A stretch of DNA of 64,000 nt from Lathyrus oleraceus (GCF_024323335.1 NC_066583.1:272188916-272252915), one strand, 5' to 3'; shown: positions 37,548 through 50,240, counted from the first letter of the stretch. Program-made: numbers and translations. The notes: generated by a model from the letters alone, not told the origin.

Positions 37548-39160
37548 GCGGGTAAGATATTTTGATAGCACACTTCCTTTTATCATCTTTTGAGTAACAT
37601 ATTGGATGTCATATTCTAAAAATAACATCTGCCAACAGGATATTCTTCCAATGAGAGCTATTTTCTCGAAGATGTATTTGATGGGATCCATCTTTAATAT
37701 CAACCATGTGGTATGACTCAACATGTACTGCCTTAGGTGTCGGGTCGCCCATGCTTGTCTGTAGCAAATCTTCTCAAGCAAAGAGTATTTAGATTCACAA
37801 TATGTGAATTCTTACTCAAGTAGTAGATAACATGTTCCTTTATACCAGTTTCATCCTGTTTCCCTAACACATAGCCTATCGAACCATCGAGCACTGTTAG
37901 GTACAAAATGAGGTTTCCCTAGAACTAGAGGTACCAAGATAGGTGGTTCTTTCAAGTATTCTTGTATTCTATCAAAATCATTTTGATATCCTTCGTTCCA
38001 CTCAATGGCTTGATCCTTCATTAGAAATTTTAATATTGGTTCACAAGTGGCAGTAAGGTGCGAGATGAACCTCGCAATGTATTTTAATGTCCCAAGCAAC
38101 CCACAAACTTCTTTTTTTGTCCTCAGAGATGGCATGTCTTGGATGGCTTTCACTTTTTCGGGATCAACTTCAATTCCTCTCTAGGTGACCATGAACCCCA
38201 ACAATTTTCCTGATCTTACTCCAAAAATGCACTTAGCAGGATTTAGACGTAGTTTGAATTTTCTCAGACTATTAAACATCTTTTGCAAGTCGAATATGTG
38301 ATCTTCTTCGGTTTGGGACTTGGCAATCATATCGTCAACGTAGACCTTTATCTCTTTATGAATCATGTTGTGAAAGAGAGTCACCATTTCCCTTTTGTAT
38401 ATTGTCCCAACATTTTTAATCCTAAAGGCATTACCTTGTAACAAAAGGTGCCCCAAGGGGTGATAAGCTTGGTTTTCTCCATGTCTGCGGAAGCCATCTT
38501 TATTTGATTATAACTGGAGAATTCTTCCATAAATGAAAATACTAAAAATTGAGTTGTGTTATCTACCAACGCGTTTATGTGAGGTAGAGGGAAGTCTTCT
38601 TTAGGACTTGATCTATTCAAATCTCGGTAATCCACACACATTTTGGCTTTACCATGTTTCTTCAGGATTGGCACGATGTTGGCAACCCACTGTGGGTACT
38701 TTGTAACTGCTAAGATACCTACGTCGAACTTCTTTCTGACCTCCTCACTAATTTTGAGGGACATGTCGGACCTGATTCTTCTTAGTTTCTGCTTCACTGG
38801 TGGGAACATTGGTTTGAGTGGTAGCTTGTGTACGACGATGTTTGTGTCTAGTCCTAACATATCTTGGCATGACCAAGCAAACACATATTAGTACTCATGT
38901 AGTAGTTAAACCAACCTTTTATTTACCCCCCATTCAAATAAGCGGCAACCTTAACCTCATTCTTGTCTTCTTCAGTTCCTAAATTAATCACATCCACTGG
39001 TTCCTGATGAGGCTGAATCACTTTGTCCTCTTGTTCAGCCAGTCTGGCTAACTCTTCTGGAAGTTCACAATCATCCTCACCATCTTCTTTCGCTTTGTTA
39101 ATCGGGCATTCAAAGTCATAAGGGATTGTAGCAGTGTCATTTTCCAGTGGGCTCGTTTAT
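37548..39160 (-). pseudogene. Ogre-like element 2: RT and RNase H, older copy
   Basis: Minus strand. RT at 38884-38181 reads VDYRDLNRSSPKEDFPLPHI, FSFMEEFSSYNQIKMA, TPWGTFCYKVMPLGLK, then after a frameshift the catalytic IKVYVDDMIAKS. Next come FGVRSGKLLGFMVT-stop, LRTKKEVCGLLGTLKYIARF and RNase H pieces to KMIKGSVLSKYL at 37560, where the Ogre 1 LTR interrupts it. It is related to but clearly diverged from Ogre 1 and more damaged, with at least three frameshifts. 38885-39160 is the acidic linker exon (INLGTEEDKNEVKV-type). Confidence 0.88.
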
Positions 39161-39733
39161 TGATATGCATAGGGATGATTTTTGTTTTCTTATTATTTTT
39201 TGAATGATAATGAAAGGTATTAAATAAATGATAAAGGAAAGTGGATGAAAAGATATTTCCATTTTTGAATATCGGAGGAAATGAAAGAAAAAGGATCTTA
39301 ATTGAACATGCAAATGCAACTTTGTTTGATAGATAAGTCATTTAAACAAAAGGCGGGCCTATAAAGCTATCCATTTTCTTTGGGCGGAGCAAAAGACTTT
39401 TATAAAAAACAGAAAAATAGTAAGTTTCTTTGAAATGGAAAATATTTCTAGAATCTCCACGGATTCCCAGTTGTTGAGGACGATATTTGGGAGTCACTAG
39501 CACACCCAACTAGGTACTTCTTCGTTCGTATCTTCTATCACAACCACTTGACCTTCGTAGTTGAACCCGTCACTATGAAAGGTTTCTCAAATGGTATGGA
39601 TTTTCTTCTAATCGGTCCTCGGTGCTCCCTTACTTGTCGGTTGATACCCTAATCTGAATCGATCCTTTTTTTAACTCTAGAAACTTTCCTTATCCTAAAG
39701 GGCTCCCCCTTTAACCATAGTTGAAAGCTTTTC
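39161..39733 (-). other. Ogre-like element 2: intron and linker region
   Basis: Non-coding stretch between the protease frame and the RT exon, in the same place as the Ogre 1 intron. A splice pair could not be fixed with confidence; the element is probably a related Ogre family with the same intron position. Confidence 0.5.
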
Positions 39734-40518
39734 TCAAGATGAGGTATTTGTATCCTTCTTCTGAGTGTCTTGTCTTCGACTGACCGCAGGAAAGTCCAGG
39801 GCTTGGAAAGGTGTTTCTAAGGTTTCCCCAACTGCCTCGATGTACCTAAATGATGTGAGGTGTCTGACCAACATATCATTTTCACCTTCTATAATTACTA
39901 TTTTGTCCCCCACCATAAATTTCAATTTTTGGTGATGAGTGGAAGTAACAGTGCCAACGGCATAAATCCAAGGTCGCACCAATAGACAGTTGTATCCTGG
40001 ATTAATGTCCATTACCTGAAAGGCAGTCATGAACGTGTGAGGTCCAACCACCATATGTAGATCAACTCCCCCTATCATCATCCTTCTTGATCCGTCAAAG
40101 GCCTCTACCACCATCGAGCTTGTTTCCGCGAAGGTCCTCTTGGTGTTGAGTTTTGTGAGAGTATTTTTGGGTATGACATTCAAAGATGAACTCATGTCCA
40201 CCAATACTCTTGGGAGGATGGTATCTTGACATTTTACTGATATGTAAAGGCCTTTGTTGTGATTTCCCCCTCCTATAGTAAATCCTCATTACTGAAACTT
40301 AGATATGTGCCAGCAGTAATGTTAGCTACTACTCCATCGAATTGATCAATGATGATGTCCTTTGTGATGTGTGCTTCATTCATAATTTTCATAAGAGACT
40401 CTTTATGTGCCTTTGAGCTCGGTAATAAAGACAACATGGAGATCTTGGAAGGTGTTTGACTTAGTTGGTCCACCACCTTATAGTCACTTCTTTTAATTAA
40501 TTTTATAAATTCATCCAC
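39734..40518 (-). pseudogene. Ogre-like element 2: protease
   Basis: Minus strand. The N-terminal part at 40273-40518 (KVVDQLSQTPSKISMLSLL, ANITAGTYLSFSNED) matches the same place in Ogre 1. It is followed by the protease at 39734-40204: VDMSSSLNVIPKNTL, VVGPHTFMTAFQVMDINPGY and LLVRPWIYAVGTVTS. In the active site the usual D-T-G is D-M-S, so it would be inactive. There is a frameshift near 40200. Confidence 0.87.
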
Positions 40519-41230
40519 CTCCTATTGATGCACTCTTTTTTTTAATGACCTTTCTCTGTATTTGATCTTATGACCTCATTACCTTTGGACATATCATGAA
40601 TCTTCTTTGTGATTGTTCTAGGGCGAACACCCTTCCACTTCGTGTCATGCCCTCAATGCATGCTATATTGGTGATATTGGGTTCTAACACTAGTGTTTTG
40701 TCTCCCATGTTGTGGCATCGTAATTCCAAGGTACCGCTTTAGTGTTATCATACGGGAATGGTGTAGGGAAAAAATCACTAATGGGGATTCTTGAGTACTC
40801 TATTTCAAGTATGGGATCTCGAGGGGTTCGAGCATGGAAATGCTCTCTTTATTCTTTGTACAACTTATTTTGACTGTCCCTTGGTTTATCAGATCTTTTA
40901 GACATCTTTCTAATTCTTTACATTCCTCAAGCAAGGATAAACATATTTCATAAAACCCATGTACTTCTTGCGTTATCCCTGCTTCAGTTAGCTTCTCACG
41001 GATGATCAACATAGGGGTCCTTATCTTTTCTACATATTTTACTATTTAGATTTCAATGCACTCTTCAATAGAATTCATAGTCTGACAATCATGTCCAGGC
41101 ATTGGATTGGTCTTCACGTTTGGACCCATCTCTTTGAACGTCAGTAGTTTGTTATTAATCAACTCTTGCACTTTATATTTGAGAGTCTTGCAGTTGTTCT
41201 TGGTATGAACGGGTGATCCACCATGGTACT
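40519..41230 (-). pseudogene. Ogre-like element 2: gag C-terminal part
   Basis: Minus strand: YHGGSPVHTKNNCKTLKYK and VQELINNKLLTFKEMGPNVK (41230-41100), then KLTEAGITQEVHGFYEICLS and LERCLKDLINQGTVKI (40800-41012). They align in order with the gag tail of Ogre 1 (HQGAPDHDIENC, VPNVKVIPLP). The fragment is cut at 41231 by an LTR, so the rest of gag lies elsewhere or is deleted. Confidence 0.82.
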
Positions 41231-43220
41231 TGTTACGGCGAGAATTTTTTTGATATTAAGTTATTGATTAACTTAACTTAGAAAAGCAAGAGTCGCCACT
41301 GAACTTTGTTGTTTCCAAAGGGAATGGGAAAAAGGTCGAACAAAACCCATAAAAAGGTAAAACAAAAGAGAAGTCTGGATACGGAGGTTGGTTATGCAAG
41401 GGGAAGGTATTAACACCCCTCACATATATGGTAATCCATAGGAACCACTTGCATATCTGTGTTTATGAAAAAGATGGGTTGTTTGTTGATTGACTTTAAT
41501 TGAAAAGATATTTTGTCGTATTCGAGTGGAAAGCTCAGCTTACTACCCACAAGTATCAGGAAATGAGCATTTGCATCATCTTGATATGGAGGACTTTTAC
41601 ATGGACTTTCTCACAATCACGTCTCAACATTCAAGTGGAAAATATCAATCATTTCTCAACATATTGTAGAAGTATAGTGGTTTGCATCACTACAAGAATA
41701 AACTAGTATCCAATCTTTTAAAGAAAAAAAAGCCTCTTAAAGGAAAGTGCACAAAGGCACAAAAAGAATTTTGATGAGGTTTGTCTTTTTTTAGAAGTTT
41801 AGGGAAAAAGGTTTAAGTATGCTTAAGTATTTTAGCATTTATTGAGAAAAAAGATTTTCTGGATCACTTGAAGAATTCAAGGTTTATTAAGAAAAGGTGT
41901 GAAGTTTTAAAACAAGAAGTTTTTGAAATAGGGAGAAGTTTTGAAAATTAAAGAAGTGGGAGGGAGAAGAAGAGACTATCCTAAAGCATAAAGTAAATTA
42001 CATGAAATAAAAGGTCTCATTGTAAGGTAGCCCAAGAGAAAGCCTTTGTGTGTGAAAGTGTACTAACAACAAGATGGAGCAAGCCTTTGACATTGGTCAA
42101 AACAAGCATTCATTTCCCTTTGGGTTAAGCCACAAGAGGAATAAGCACATGATCAGATGAATACCAAAAGGTCCAGATGAGAAACAAAACCACAGGGTCT
42201 CAAAGAACATCCAAGTCTCGCATTGAAGATCAAAGAGTTAAGAGGAATCACAAGGTATCAGATGAATCAAGGTGTCAGATAAACTCCAAGAAAAGGGAAA
42301 TCACTAAGCCCTAAGGTCCAAAGTCCAAGATACTCCTAAAGCAAGGGATAGTAACACAAAGTCCATAAGATCAGATTAAAGTTTTTGGGTCTTAACCATT
42401 TTTATCATGTTTTTTTCTTTTTGAAATAAGAAGATAATAAGAAACATAAGGTGAAAGGGCAAGATTATGAATGACATGAATTTAAATGACATAAGTGTAA
42501 AGAGCATAAATGTAAAGAGCATAAAGGTAAAGTTAGGTGTTAAATGTTAGATGTTAGATGTTAGATCTTGAGGCAAGAAATGTATGTGGCAATCATATTG
42601 GAGTATTGATACAAATTCAAACTCTAAAGCCATGAAGCACAATTATTTCAAAACTCAAAGAGGAAAGAAGAGAACAACATGAAAGATGAAAGCAAGCTCA
42701 AGTATTTGACTTAGGATCCACTATCAAACAAGTAAAAGGACCCAAACATATGGCAAAGTCTAGGGATGATCTATCACTAACTCAAAGTGGAAAAAACATG
42801 ATCAAATGATCATCTATCAACATATTGAATTAAAGAAGATTGAATCAACCTAAAAGTCCATCTATGGATGACTTGAAATGTAGAAGCATTGATCGACCAA
42901 ATCAACAACTCAAGCTCAAACATCAAGTTGTACACAAATAATAATAAAAAATATTTAAAATTGATTAAAAAATAAATTAAAGAGAAAATTCGAATCAAGC
43001 ACCAAAACATAAAAGAAATGGTTGGAAAAATTAGAGAAAGTTAAGAAAAATACAAGTAATTTGATCTCAAAAGTTGGATCTTAAAATGTTTGAAAATGAT
43101 CAAAATATAAATTTAAAATGAAAAATAAAAATAAAAATGAAACAAAATATTAATAAATGCAAAAATGATTTTAAAAATTATGAAAAAAAGTATGTATGCA
43201 AAATATTTTTAGAAACTTTG
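41231..43220 (-). mobile_element. Ogre-type LTR, minus orientation, far end truncated
   Basis: Starts sharply with TGTTACGGCGAG at 41231 inside the gag of element 2. It contains AAGAGTCGCCACTG (41290) and AAGGGGAAGGTATTAACACCCC (41397), the shared block at the 3' side of Ogre-type LTRs, which fixes minus orientation. No coding frame. The opposite end should be GGGGTMTKACA-like, but none is found before 43694. The sequence instead passes into the 3' end of a plus-strand element at roughly 43220, so it is truncated. Confidence 0.65.
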
Positions 43221-43680
43221 TGCAGAAAATTTGGAGCAAACCTTAAAGCCCAATCATTATTGGCATCTCTCCCTTAAAGCCCAAGCCCAACATACTTGGC
43301 ATCTCTCAAAGCCTAACTTGCTTAGCATCTCACAAATCCAATTATACCAAAAGAGTCTCATCCTTGTAGATACCATTCATGTCTCACAAAAAAATAACCC
43401 ACATTGCTACATAGTACACATAATTTCATGCATCATGAAAAATCAAACATATCAAGCATTTCCTTTTGCAACTGATTCATTTCCCCATTGTAATATGTCA
43501 GTCAATCCCTATCATCTGAACCTCCAAAAGTTTACGTGTCATTCCATATTCCCAATATACTTACCTCATATCACGACTACTCTCAACGGGATTTTTTTTG
43601 GATATTTCTATATTTAATCCTCTTCTACCTTGAATACCCGAAAAGCTGACGCAATTCATGCCTTCAGGTTCAAAAAGATT
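43221..43680 (+). other. 3' untranslated end of a plus-strand Ogre-type element
   Basis: Non-coding sequence ending in CTGACGCAATTCATGCCTTC and a purine tract right before an LTR start. It is what is left of the internal region of the element whose 3' LTR begins at 43694. The left border is not sharp. Confidence 0.5.
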
Positions 43681-43693
43681 AAATAGGGGCATC
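43681..43693 (+). other. Polypurine tract of the plus-strand Ogre-type element
   Basis: AAATAGGGGCATC directly precedes TGTCATACCCC of the LTR, the expected plus-strand priming site for reverse transcription. Confidence 0.65.
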
Positions 43694-45093
43694 TGTCATA
43701 CCCCAAAATTTTCCCTCCCTTTTTCATTTTTCATCTGACTTTTGACTTGAAGTCCATCTACACTCATTCATGCCAATTGCATATGTATCTTCCATTCATA
43801 TTAACATTTCCAAACATCTTCATAGATTCAAAAGTTTGTGGTTGTTTATGTCTAACCTAGCCTAGGGTTTGCTTGGGCATCAAGACCTAGGGCCTTGTGT
43901 TCATGTGGGATCAAACTTAAACCTTAATTCTTGTTTGTAGGATATGCCATGCTCGTGACCTTTTGCTTGTCTTGAAACCACAACTTAAGAGGGTAAATCA
44001 TCCAATCATTTGTGTGATGCATCATGCCCTTGTGCTCATCTGGTCTAATATCTCGGGTCATTCATGATGGGTCCTTTAATTCATTTCATTTTGATACTTT
44101 CATAACACATTTGTTCAAGTTCATTGTTTCCATTTAGGCTCATAATTCATTCATGGTCCACAATATTCAGTTGCAATATTTATCCTACAACATGTCCATT
44201 TGCATTGCACATTTAATTGCATTTGTGTCTAAGTTAACTTTTGGTCAACAATTGACTTTTTGGTCAACTAGTTGACCAAAGTCAACAATCCCATTTATGG
44301 ATCTCTTAATTTTTAGTTTATGATCCATATGTCCAATCTATTTTCACTTTCTACGGTCATTTGTCACTTATGTTTTCATTGCATTAATGAGATTCGATTT
44401 GATCCATGGGGGCTATGTACAATTTATTACGTAGATTGCACTTGCATTCATAAATTTTTTGGATTGACAAAGATGACTTAAGTTTGATGTACAAAGTATA
44501 GGTTTCATTCATTAACATTTGCATACTGTTTTAATTTAACAAGACAAACATTTGATTAGAATAAATACAAAGCATGCATTAACATTTGCATACATAAGTT
44601 TAATCTAACAAGATAACCAATTTGATGTACAAAAAGATGGCTTGCATTACATTTGCATATTGTCCATACATAGAATATGCATACATTAACAAACCAAGTG
44701 ACTTTCCTTTTAGCTAACTCATTATAGCATGAGTTTCAAACTGCTTTAACATTTCACTGTTGCATCATACAATCCACGCCCCAATTAGATTCACAATCCA
44801 AACAAACAAGTGATTTTCATCTAATTAACAGGCTGCAACAATGTAACAAAATTCTTTTGCATAACAAACTCATAAGCTAAAAACAAACTGATCCAAGTAA
44901 CATAATCGTTTCAGAAATCAAAATAAACTGACAAATGGCTAACTACAAGCAAAGTCCAGTTCACAAGCGGGCTCCATTTTTAAAACCAGTTTAAAATAAA
45001 AATCCAATTTGATTTATCCAGTTACTAACAACAAGGGTTAACGGTTAACAAATTTGAGTTGAAAGGAGTTAACATAATCACACATCAAAAGCT

Positions 45094-45103
45094 CTATAAA
45101 TTT
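45094..45103 (+). promoter_or_regulatory. TATA box of the plus-strand Ogre LTR
   Basis: CTATAAATTT, about 1.4 kb from the LTR start, the same relative place as the TATA box of the Ogre 1 LTR. Confidence 0.5.
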
Positions 45104-45194
45104 GAGTCTTCATCAATTGTAGAAGGACTTTTTTCTTTGGCTCGATTCACCATCTTCTTCACCTCAATCACATCTCTGAGTCTTCATTCCCTAT

Positions 45195-45845
45195 CTATGA
45201 AGATCTGACACGTCATTTACACGGCGTGTCATCGTATACGTGCCAGACACCGACACGCGTACGACGAGTATCAGATACGTTTTTGAAATGTCCAACGAAA
45301 AAAAAAATTGTCGCGAACACGAATACGACACCTTATTTCAAATAAATGACACAGCTTAATTCATAAAATTCCAGAATTTTTTTATTAAAAAAAGTCGAAC
45401 TCAAAAATTTTCAAAATTTAAAAAATAAATTGGTTTTTTAGCTTTCATATTCCACTCCTTTACTATAAAAATAACACAATTAGGATTCCTTATTTTTTTA
45501 TATTTTACTGCTTTTGTCTCCATAAAATTCTTTTATCTTCTCCGGTTATTTTCATTTGTGCACACCATTATTTTGATTTTCACAAGGTATCTATGAATAT
45601 CAATTATCATGTTTGAAATTTGTTTGAAAGTGATGAAATAATTTTTGACTGTTTTATCTTACATAAACATAAATTTTGTTTCTCATTTTAAAATCTTTAC
45701 AAATTTTACCCATAAATTGCATAATTAAATTAATATATAAAATATATATAGCCGTGTCTATGTCCTATGATTTTTACATTAGAGGGATCCTCGTGTCCAT
45801 GTCCGTGTCGTGTCCCGTGTTCATGTCTGAATTCAGGCTTCATAG
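45195..45845. mobile_element. 651-bp non-autonomous inverted-repeat DNA transposon
   Basis: Ends in CTATGAAG and CTTCATAG and is flanked by a perfect 8-bp duplication TTCCCTAT (45187-45194 and 45846-45853). Both subterminal regions are rich in GACACG/CGTGTC repeats, for example GTGTCCATGTCCGTGTCGTG near the right end, with an AT-rich centre. No transposase. The 8-bp duplication suggests hAT, but the end sequence does not fit the usual hAT consensus well, so the superfamily is left open. Confidence 0.85.
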
Positions 45846-46315
45846 TTCCCTATCACTCTGCAAGTATCAAAACTCACATCACTCTTCCCTTTCACACACA
45901 AATTCAATATCCCAATAGCATATTCAAAAGCACGAATTCAAATTCATAAAGGTAGAAGAAGAAAAGAAGAAATTGAGAAGAAGAGTTAGGGATCGTAGGA
46001 CTTAATTGGGAGTTGTGGTTCTTCGAATTGCTTCTTCTTATAATGCATATCCACCATTTAATTCATTGCAAGACTTAGGGTTCTTTAAAGTGTTAGCTTC
46101 GATTTGCAACAATGTTGGAGAATCAGTAAAAATCAAGGTCGTTTGAGGTTGGGGGTAAACGAACGACCTCAGTGATGTAATCATGGTGGTGATACGGCAT
46201 CCATCGCCGTCGAAGGAGATGCCGGCGCGGCGGAGACGGAGAGAGCACTGAGAGGTATGAGACACATTTTGGTTAAGACTGAGTTCACTAAACTCTTTTT
46301 GGCATCACATGAAAG

Positions 46316-47607
46316 TGAAGGAGAAGAGCGATCCAAAACGCAACGGAATTTAAAATTTATCCTTTAGTGATCCTTACGAATGGGCATGATTAGTGATAGA
46401 ATCGTTACCTCTTGTGGCGATTGTAACCTTTGATGCAGATCTACGGAGCGATCACGAATGTTGAACGACGACAACGCCTCTACTCAGTCCACACGAACGG
46501 ATTCCTTCAATCTCAGTGCTAGCTGCTACGAATGAAGGATTTGAGTGAGAGAGAGAGAGAAACAAAATTGCAACTACACCAATGCTTCTACACAAGGGTT
46601 CTATTTATAAAACCACTTGTGTGGGCTGCAAGCTAAAAATCCCACTCAAGTGTATGTGGCCCATATCTTATAATATGCCAAAATCACTTAAGTGTGTGGT
46701 ACCTTACCATATTTCGTATTCTACTTAAGTACATCGTACCTTACGATGTTCTACAATTCACTTAAGTGCACCGTACATTACGATATTCCTTAGTTACTCT
46801 ATCTCTCATCAATCCGTCCTTTTGTGTGTGACCCTGTAGGTTTTCGCAGCATTGGCAATTATATTAAATCACGTATTTAACATAATAAACAGTGAGCGGT
46901 ATCTAGCAACACATCACTACTATCCAAGACACGAAAATGTCATGTGATCTGACAAATCCTTTTGTGATAATACTTATGTGTACAATTACCCTTTTGCCCT
47001 TATGTTTATATTGAACACAAGGCATAGGCCGTGTCATCCTTGTCTAGTTCAATATTGGGCCCATAGACATTTATCCTGTTACATAGGATAGGCAAATTCC
47101 ATCTAGGTCACTCATGTCCCTTAGCATGCTTTGTGGAGTACCCATCAACTGTCTTTATGGTCATCCAGTTACGGACAATGTTTGATCAACAATAAGGCAC
47201 TCGACTCTACATCTAGGGTCCATAGTGGTTTCAGGTCGAAGGGTGGTATGCACCATTATCACCATGAGAATAACTTATGACACTTTGCATAACATTCTAT
47301 ATAGTATTCTCATAACGGGTCAATCCAGTATAAATATTACTCTTAACATTCATACATATGTTTAAGACTTGATAACTCATTATCCATGATCCATGAGATG
47401 TGATCATCAGTCTATATACATAATAGTCTTAATGTTTTAATGTTATCCCACTTCACAATAAAGCTCGACTACGGATACTTTAAAAATAGTGTCCTTATGT
47501 TTAATGTGATCTCATGATTAAGTCACACTTGATACATTAAACGGACTAGCTATTCTAGGGACTTTATTAAACAAACATAATATTGGCCTCTAGGGCTTAC
47601 ACCAACA
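46316..47607 (-). mobile_element. Copia-type solo LTR
   Basis: 1292 bp, TGTTGGTGTAAGCCC to CTTCTCCTTCA on the minus strand, flanked by a perfect 5-bp target duplication GAAAG (46311-46315 and 47608-47612). No coding frame, no internal region. A TATA box lies at 46601-46610. Its LTR nature is inferred from TG/CA ends and the 5-bp duplication; assignment to copia rather than gypsy is a judgement from overall sequence type. Confidence 0.82.
46601..46610 (-). promoter_or_regulatory. TATA box of the solo LTR
   Basis: TTATAAATAG on the minus strand, about 1.0 kb from the LTR start. Confidence 0.55.
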
Positions 47608-49469
47608 GAAAGCTGTTTGGGCCTTAGGCCCACACGCATTTCTTCTTTTACCTTTAATTTCGTTATGCACCTCCATGGGACTGCTGAAGCCTGTTTAGGC
47701 CTTGGTGTAGGCTTGCGCTCAAAATTACCAGACCAAACCCCCCGATATGCTTGTTACACCCTCTGCTCTCTATTTTCTTTCATTACTCTTTGTTCTTTTA
47801 TTTTTACATTTTTTCTTCTTATTATTCCGATGCTATTTTTCATCTGGATTTTTATTTTGCACTTTGTTAACACTCAAATTTGATTTAACCTTTAATGCAA
47901 ATTAACATCTAACTACTAACTTTTAATTCTATTTTATTTCAACTTCTGTTCATCTTTTTTGATTGCTTGGTTGGTCCAATCTTTATCATTTCAAATCATT
48001 CATAGATGAATCCCTTGGTTGATTCAGTCTTCTTCAATTCAAACATGTTGATAAATGATCAATTGATCATTTTAGGAACTTTGAATTGATGATAGGTTAT
48101 CCCTCGGTGAAGCATATATTTGAGTTCTTTGACTTGTCTATAGTTGATCCCTAGGTAATTGTTTGAGTTTGCAATTTAACTTCTAACCTTTAACTTATGC
48201 AATCAAACTTCTAACCTTTACATTATGCAATGCTAACTTCTAACATTTATCTTATTGCACCTTAATTCTTGTTTCTTTACTTTATGTAGTTTACCTTTTA
48301 TGCTCATTATCATATCATTTCATCCTTCTTCATCTCCCTCTATCCATTTTGTTCTTGACTTGTTAAGACATCCACAACAAATCAAAACATGATAAAATGG
48401 AAAGACTTAATCATTAAGATCTAAGCTTAGACATGGAGTTATATTGGACCTAAGGAATTGAATGGGACTTTTGTGTATGACCCTGGCTTGATGAGGAGAT
48501 CTTCATGGATTTATGGACTTGTGAACTTGATAGCTTATTTATTATTGATTGTCTTTTGATTTTGTTATTGCATTCATTGTTTAAGATAACACACAATTGC
48601 ACACATGTGGCTTACTCTTAGGATGCCTTACAATGATATTAGGCTAGCACACATTTGCACCCACATGGCTTACTCTTGGGCTACCTAAAAATGAGACCCT
48701 AGGTTAGTCCTTGCATCTTCATTCCTTGCTTGAGTTTAACTCATCATATCCATCTTGATTATATTGATCAAACCTCATTTGATCAACTAATCCTTTGACT
48801 TTGTGCATACTCCCTCAGTCTAGTCAAGTGATCATAAGTATCTTGATCACTTGATAAGACTATCCTTTGCCCTAAAGCTGCCCTAGATATCAAGATCTTA
48901 AGTTCAAGGCTTTACACAAGTCAATAAATCAAGTCAACACTTCACCATCAATCCATTTAAGTCAACTCCAACTCAAAGCACTGTGCAAGATCTCAAGGCA
49001 TATGCCCTACTTCAGTTTATCTTAAATGCAAGTCCCTATTAATTCAAGCTTCTTATACAAGACTATGAACATTGGAGCATTGTTCAAGACACAACATCAA
49101 GAGGATCTTCTTCAAGTGATTGTCAATCATGATAAGAGTGGCATGCCATAAGCCTTAAGTAATGAAGAATGATGAGAGGGAATCTTTCATATCCTTGTCT
49201 AGAGTACCTCTACGTACGAGGCGTATGCCCTAATCATTTAGAGTATCCTCCTCCATTCATAGACTTCAGTGCAACTCAAATCAAATGATTGCCCAGTATT
49301 CATCCCCACTCAATATTTCAAGACTTCAAAATATGCAACTTCTACTTTTCAAGGTCATTGCTTCTTCAATCACACCCTCCCTTTGGGTCACATTCTTTTT
49401 GATATCCAGATCATGTGGTTTAAATACCATGTGGTTGTATACCCACCTTCAATCAGTTACCTTCTTTTT

Positions 49470-50035
49470 TTCCTATAAGGTTATAGACTATGGCACTCAT
49501 CTTGTTGCCCATTAAGTTATGGACTCGGGTAACTTATTTCTTTGCTTATAAGGTGGTAAACCTTGGCAATATTTCCTACCTATCAGGTTATAGACCTTAG
49601 CAGTCCTCCATTTCCTATCAGATTATAGACCCTGGCAATCTTTCTTACCCATAAAGTTATGGACCCTGGCAATTCATTTCTTTGCCTATAAGGTTATAGA
49701 CCTTGGAAATTTTCATGCCTATGGGATTATAGACCCTGGAAAAATCGTCTTGCCCATTAGTTATAGGCTCTGGAAATCTATCATCCTGTCTTGAAAGGTT
49801 ATGGACCTTGGCACTCCTATCTTCTGACTATAGAGTTATGGACTCTGGCATTTATTTCTCTACTCTAAAGAGTTGTATACTCTGGTACCCACCATTTTCC
49901 TATAGGTTTGTATACCCTATAAATTCATTCTCTACCTTGTAGGGTTATATACCCTGAAAAATCATTGCTCTACCTCATAAGTTGTAGACCTTGGTAATCC
50001 TCTTCTTGTCTATAGAGTTATATACTCTAGCAAGT
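49470..50035 (+). repeat. Degenerate tandem repeat in the Ogre LTR
   Basis: About 14-15 copies of a unit of roughly 38-42 bp built on GCCTATAAGGTTATAGACCTTGGCAA with strong drift. About three more copies occur at 50385-50510. It lies in the R/U5 part of the plus-strand Ogre LTR. Confidence 0.88.
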
Positions 50036-50096
50036 TCATACACCTTTGCTTTATCGTCCTTTGGTTCAGACCATACTTTCACTATTCAAACAATAT

Positions 50097-50240
50097 GCCT
50101 TTGTTATGCTCTTTGGCTACACCATTTATTGGTCCACACCACACCTTTGTTTTGCTTTTTGGATATACTATTTATTGGTCCACGCCACGCCTTTTCTTTG
50201 TTCTTCGGATAAATCACCATGTATTGGTTAACACCACACT
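50097..50240 (+). repeat. Three-copy tandem repeat, about 47 bp
   Basis: The string TTTATTGGTCCAC recurs at 50125 and 50171 and as TGTATTGGTTAAC near 50220, each preceded by a TTTG-TTTGG-type block. Confidence 0.75.

Noticed and set aside
43231..43617. 128-codon plus-strand frame before the plus-strand Ogre LTR
   Set aside because: Lies in 3' untranslated sequence; no integrase or other pol motif could be seen.
46038..46265. Possible exon on the minus strand in a GC-rich patch
   Set aside because: Short, no recognisable domain, and within an Ogre LTR; kept only as a composition anomaly.
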